Below are positions 60,346 through 64,000 of a stretch of DNA of 64,000 nt, piece by piece. This DNA is from Angiostrongylus vasorum (lineage: Eukaryota > Nematoda > Chromadorea > Rhabditida > Metastrongylidae): assembly GCA_018806985.1 (NCBI GenBank), contig JADANN010000202.1, positions 1,798,001 to 1,862,000 on the forward strand. Reading direction: 5' to 3'. The position numbers and the translations under genes are program-made. The notes below the pieces were generated by a model, which saw nothing but the letters and a program-made list of their open reading frames with translations, did no database searches and had not been told where the DNA came from. Numbering within the stretch: the first letter of the stretch is position 1; each line of letters opens with the position of its first letter.

Positions 60346-61141
60346 TATATTATTATGCAGAAGGCAGCGATAAGTAATTCTTCCTTTTACAACTCATTTG
60401 CTAAGTAGAGCGGGTGTCCAGTTTCTACAGTGCTCTCAACACTTTGTTTATAGCTCATCCGTATTTCTTAATGTTGTTTCCAGATCACAGAAGAAAAAAA
60501 GGGAGCGGAAGTGGCCTCTTAAGTGTCAAATTAATTAACATACTAGTGTTCCTTCTTCGATAAGCTTACATAGTATAAAAATAGTAGTACTGGTAGAAAA
60601 GTATTGAGTAATCCATGGAAAATATGGTGTGTTAGAATTATCTCGCTTTTTTCCGTTAACTGTACGAGAACAAGGCCGCAATAGGTGTTCGTCTACAACG
60701 CCGATCGCACTGTTCTGACCAATAACATCAAGCATGGAAGCATCAGGAATTTAGAACAGCGTGATGTTTACTGTACAGTGGCTTAGGAAACTGCTTAACA
60801 TGTCTTCGCTTCAATTATTCATAGAATCTTGGCGCTGATTTTAATTACAAACGGTTATGAGCATCTCTTTCAGTGTGTTTGAGAGTTTATTGGGTCGTCC
60901 GTTAACAACGCACTGTGCAACAAATTCTCTGAAAAACGCTGCGGTAAGGGCTAAACTTACATTTCAACATTTGCTCAAGTCACATATGGTTTAACAAAGT
61001 TGATATGGTTGGGTACCGATGTTACCTTATTGATGGCAAGCTTGTTCTTCCCTTTTTGAATTGTAAACAAATATTTTCCAAGAACCCAGAAACAAAGGTA
61101 AGAAAATTGAAGAACGGTGCGGGATGTTTTACTTTTTATTT

Positions 61142-61320
61142 CCTGGCTGCTACAATTTTTACGGCAGGGTGTTAAGCGAAATACAACCACAACGACGTTG
61201 AGATATTTGCAAAACACCGGACCGAGGGTGTATGCGGTGGGGGAACAAACGTAGGTGGTGAACGCGTTAGCCCCCGGAAATGGTAATAGCGCATTCGTTC
61301 CCCCACCGCAGACACTGTGG
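61142..61320. repeat. SINE-B fold-back (two fused half copies)
   Basis: The left half is a reverse copy ('ggcagggtgttaag' to 'gcggtgggggaacaaacg'). It changes at about 61,250 into a plus copy ('ggtggtgaacgcgttagcc' to 'gttcccccaccgcagacac'), so GCGGTGGGGG.. and ..CCCCCACCGC pair as a hairpin. Confidence 0.75.
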
Positions 61321-61459
61321 AATGCTAATATAGATAAACTCAGTGAATATTACTGCTGTAGAAATTTAGACAAATGCTGTGGCTCCTTAGAAAAAAATAT
61401 AAATAGCTCATCGTATTCTTGTTGAGCAAACACGAGGTGTTATTTTTTATCCTTTATTC

Positions 61460-61499
61460 AAGCTGACGTTTCTGCGGAATTTCGCCTTCCTCAGAGCCT
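61460..61499 (-). ncRNA. Hammerhead-ribozyme-like motif, inverted 5' terminus of PLE
   Basis: On the minus strand: stem I AGGCT/AGCTT, core CTGAGGA, stem II GCG..CGC, GAAAC-GTC. It points away from the PLE coding strand. Confidence 0.5.
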
Positions 61500-62329
61500 G
61501 GAAAGGTCAAGTTGATAGCAATCTGTTCGGTCAAACATCTCCATAACCAAACAGAAAAAACGCTAAACCAAGACTTCAACCACATTGAACACACAATAGC
61601 TTCTTTGCACACTCATCGCTTTCTATGAGTCTTCCGATTAATACGTCACGTGGAGGCCAACTGCACTAAGTTCACATGAAAGCGTAATGTGCCCCCTCTG
61701 ATCAGAATAACGGGTTTAAATACTGCCCAATATCACGTTTAAAACCATCAGTTATCTCTCAACTAAAAAGTTGACTTACCAACATGTCCCGTCTTGTACT
61801 TGCTTATAAAAACCCATAACTTAGTATCCAGCGATGATCTTGCGTCTACCGATCCATCATTGTTTAACGTTAGACCTATCATTAACTGTGTAGACGGGCC
61901 AACGGAGAGGATAGCGTGGTTTTTAACCCTAATATTTACCTAGTTGTTTAAAAACATTCTAGCCCATCTTACGAATACTCGGATGTTTCTGGATCGTCTA
62001 CGTACTGCGCAGCCCAACAGCGCGTACGTGATGGAGTCGTTCGACGTTAGCGCCCTTTATACAAACGTGTCAAATGACTCCGCAATGCAAGCCATATTCG
62101 AACTCCTGATGCAACACGAAGGAGAAATAAACATGTATGGCTTCAAGATAGAGCAGTTGATGGCACTTTCAAAAGAATGCTTGAGCTGCTCAATCTTCAG
62201 ATGGTCCTGAAAGTACTACGCTCAAATAAGAGAGTTGGCAATGGGACAGCGACTGGTACCAGGTCTTGCCATTGCGTTTACTCTAAGGTGGATGCACCAG
62301 TGACCGATCTCGGGCCGTTACTCTACCGT

Positions 62330-62331
<2 letters not shown>

Positions 62332-62362
<31 letters not shown>
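62332..62362. repeat. (TA)n microsatellite inside the PLE RT
   Basis: An uninterrupted TA run sits between the codons for '..LLYRRY' and '..CFLLCSTQEE', at the place of the YIDD catalytic box. Confidence 0.9.
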
Positions 62363-62365
<3 letters not shown>

Positions 62366-63519
62366 CTGTTTTCTCCTTTGCTCAACACAAGAGGAAATGG
62401 GCAAATGTTTCGAGTTGTTGAACGAACAGTCAGAGTATATCAGGTTTACCGGAGAGAAACCGAAAGAAAACTGGCTTCTATTCCTGAACGTCTAAATTAG
62501 CCTGTCAAAAAATGGCTAAATTGCGAAGTGGTACTGAAAGCCAAGTAATAAAAACATCTTGGTTCATTACCTCTCCTCTCACCCCTCTCAGACGAAAAGG
62601 GAGCTTGTAAGAAACATGTTTCGAACAGCAACCAACGTGTGCACGGGAACAGAGCAGAGAGAGGAGTCGCCGGAACTTGGCACAGCAAATAGCCATTTCT
62701 AATGGCTACGAAACTGTAGCTCAGGATAGGTGTAGGGAAAATCCTGGGTCCCAAAACGACAACTCTAGCGATAAAAATGTCCCGTTTATCCTACCTTTCA
62801 TCTCAAATGATGTAAGTGCGGCTATAAAACGCTGCTTAAGAAGGGTGGATCTAGAGAATTCGGTAAACGTAGTTGAAATGCCACCGAGTACTCTTCGGCG
62901 CCAGCTTGTTCGTAACCGCCTATATGACCGTCTCTGTGCGACGCAAAATTGCATACTTTGCCCTAATGGTAGAGACGGTGATTGCATGAGCTTGGGTACA
63001 GTCTATCTGACCTCCTGTAAGGCATCCGGAGACGAATACATTGACGAAACTGGTAGACCACTCTGTGTCCGCATAAAAAGAGCACCTAGTCGGTAAACGT
63101 AAACCAAATACCCCATTAGGCACGCATAGGACCCAGAGACATAACGCGGAGGACTTTGAAGTACAGGTCACGATCCTCGCACGGGAATCGCGAACTCCAG
63201 CGCGCAAAACTCTCGAGGCGTTCTGGATCAATTCCGGAAATGCGAAAATGAATCGCAGGGGAGGAATGCCTCAATATCACGCGTGATATTGGGCAGTATA
63301 TAAGCCTACTATTCTGATGGGTGGGGTTACATTACGCTTCCATGTGAATTCTGTGCGGTTGGTCTCCAGGCGACATACTCAGTGGAACACTCATAGAAAG
63401 CGGTGAGTGTGCAAAGAAGCTATTTTGTGTTCAATGTGATTGAAATCTTGGATTAGCGTTTCCTCTGTTTGGTTATGGAGGGGCTTGGCCGAATAGATTG
63501 CTGTCAACTTGACCTTTCC

Positions 63520-63558
63520 AGGCTCTGAGGAAAGCGAAATCCGCCGAAACGTCAGCTT
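63520..63558 (+). ncRNA. Hammerhead-ribozyme-like motif, 3' terminus of PLE
   Basis: AGGCT (63,520-63,524), CTGAGGA (63,525-63,531), hairpin with GCG/CGC, GAAAC (63,546-63,550), GTC cleavage triplet, AGCTT completing stem I. Hammerhead motifs at PLE termini are a known feature of this class. The stem III of a single A-U pair would act only weakly or as a dimer. Confidence 0.55.
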
Positions 63559-63619
63559 GTTCGTGAATAAGGGATAAAAATAACACCTCGTGTTTGCTTA
63601 ACAAGAATACGAATAATTA

Positions 63620-64000
63620 CTTGATCAATGCCGAGATTAATAGAAAGTCGGACGTGGGATAAAAAGCTCAGCAATCATGTGTAGGAAGCTGCATTTTAAA
63701 GAAATAAGTTATGAGAGTTATCCTTAGTCTCAGTGGTTTTTAACTGACAGAGACACAAGCGTGTCGTCGTGCACTTTCGCTGAAGGGTTCTTTTTAGGCT
63801 GCTCAATCCTGGTGAGATACGTTTTATCCCGTTTACGAGTACTTCGTGATTCTTTCCTTTTTTCATTTTCTTTTTTAGAACAAACGTCTTGGCAAAAAGT
63901 TTTATCAACTATTTTTGCTGACGTCACTTTCTGAAGCGACATCGTTCTTAATTTCTCATTAAAACGATGAATGCAGAGAAAGTGAAGTCAAGCTGGAATT
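63620..64000. other. No recognisable gene
   Basis: Downstream of the PLE, short open frames only. Confidence 0.4.

Larger units (their letters stand above)
61430..63610 (+). mobile_element. Penelope-like element with inverted termini, RT and GIY-YIG regions
   Basis: The left terminus (61,430-61,740) is the reverse of the right one (63,280-63,610). Between them, on the plus strand, are the N-terminal region and RT ('ESFDVSALYTNVSND', about 62,030), RT motif 'GLAMGQRL..'-like sequence (about 62,240), '..LLYRRY' at 62,320-62,335 where YIDD should follow but a (TA)n tract occurs, 'CSTQEEMGKCFELLNEQSEY' after the tract, 'HPSQTKRELVRNMFRTATN', and at 62,990-63,090 the GIY-YIG endonuclease ('GTVYLTSCKASGDEYIDETG', where the family has YIGETG). 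PLE elements encode exactly this RT plus GIY-YIG pair. Frameshifts and the lost YIDD make it dead. Confidence 0.85.

Overview
The window is nuclear DNA of a parasitic nematode, most likely a strongylid (hookworm or relative). The evidence is short U2-type introns with TTTCAG-like acceptors, a probable spliced-leader acceptor just upstream of a start codon, many decayed RTE-type retrotransposons and Penelope-like elements (PLEs), mariner, and tRNA-derived SINEs. No bacterial gene organisation is present. Two host genes are recognised; the remaining recognisable sequence is mostly repeat debris.

Layout. 1-25,000 is a repeat graveyard: RTE copies at 0.9-2.6, 4.1-5.7, 12.5-13.4, 14.2-14.9, 15.4-17.2, 19.3-19.9 and 20.5-21.8 kb, PLE pieces at 6.1, 7.3, 9.5-11.5 (split by a mariner) and 13.6 kb, and SINEs. 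One small two-exon host-like fragment lies at 8.48-8.76 kb. 25,032-38,866 (minus) holds a large gene with 31 exons recovered, encoding a DPY-21/RSBN1-family JmjC protein, a likely H4K20me2 demethylase. Its introns carry an RTE copy, three same-orientation copies of one dispersed repeat, and SINEs. 39,320-43,827 (plus) is a seven-exon SET/TAF-I (SPR-2-like) NAP-family histone chaperone. The two genes are divergent and share a short GC-rich upstream region with a palindromic CRE/ATF site. 44,000-64,000 is again repeat-rich, with a tRNA-like sequence, two orphan groups of terminal exons (53.7-54.1 and 58.3-58.5 kb), a pure TA tract, and a PLE (61.4-63.6 kb) with inverted termini.

How the parts fit. 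The two real genes both act on chromatin: one places or removes histones, the other sets H4K20 methylation. Shared regulation is inference. The PLE termini carry a hammerhead-ribozyme-like motif with covarying stem II. Two PLE copies are broken at the same point, the YIDD catalytic motif of the reverse transcriptase, once by a TA microsatellite and once by a mariner inserted at the TA of the tyrosine codon.

Limits. All gene models come from reading frames, splice-site phase and remembered family motifs. No search or expression data were available. The first exon(s) of the DPY-21-like gene and two exon boundaries are unresolved.
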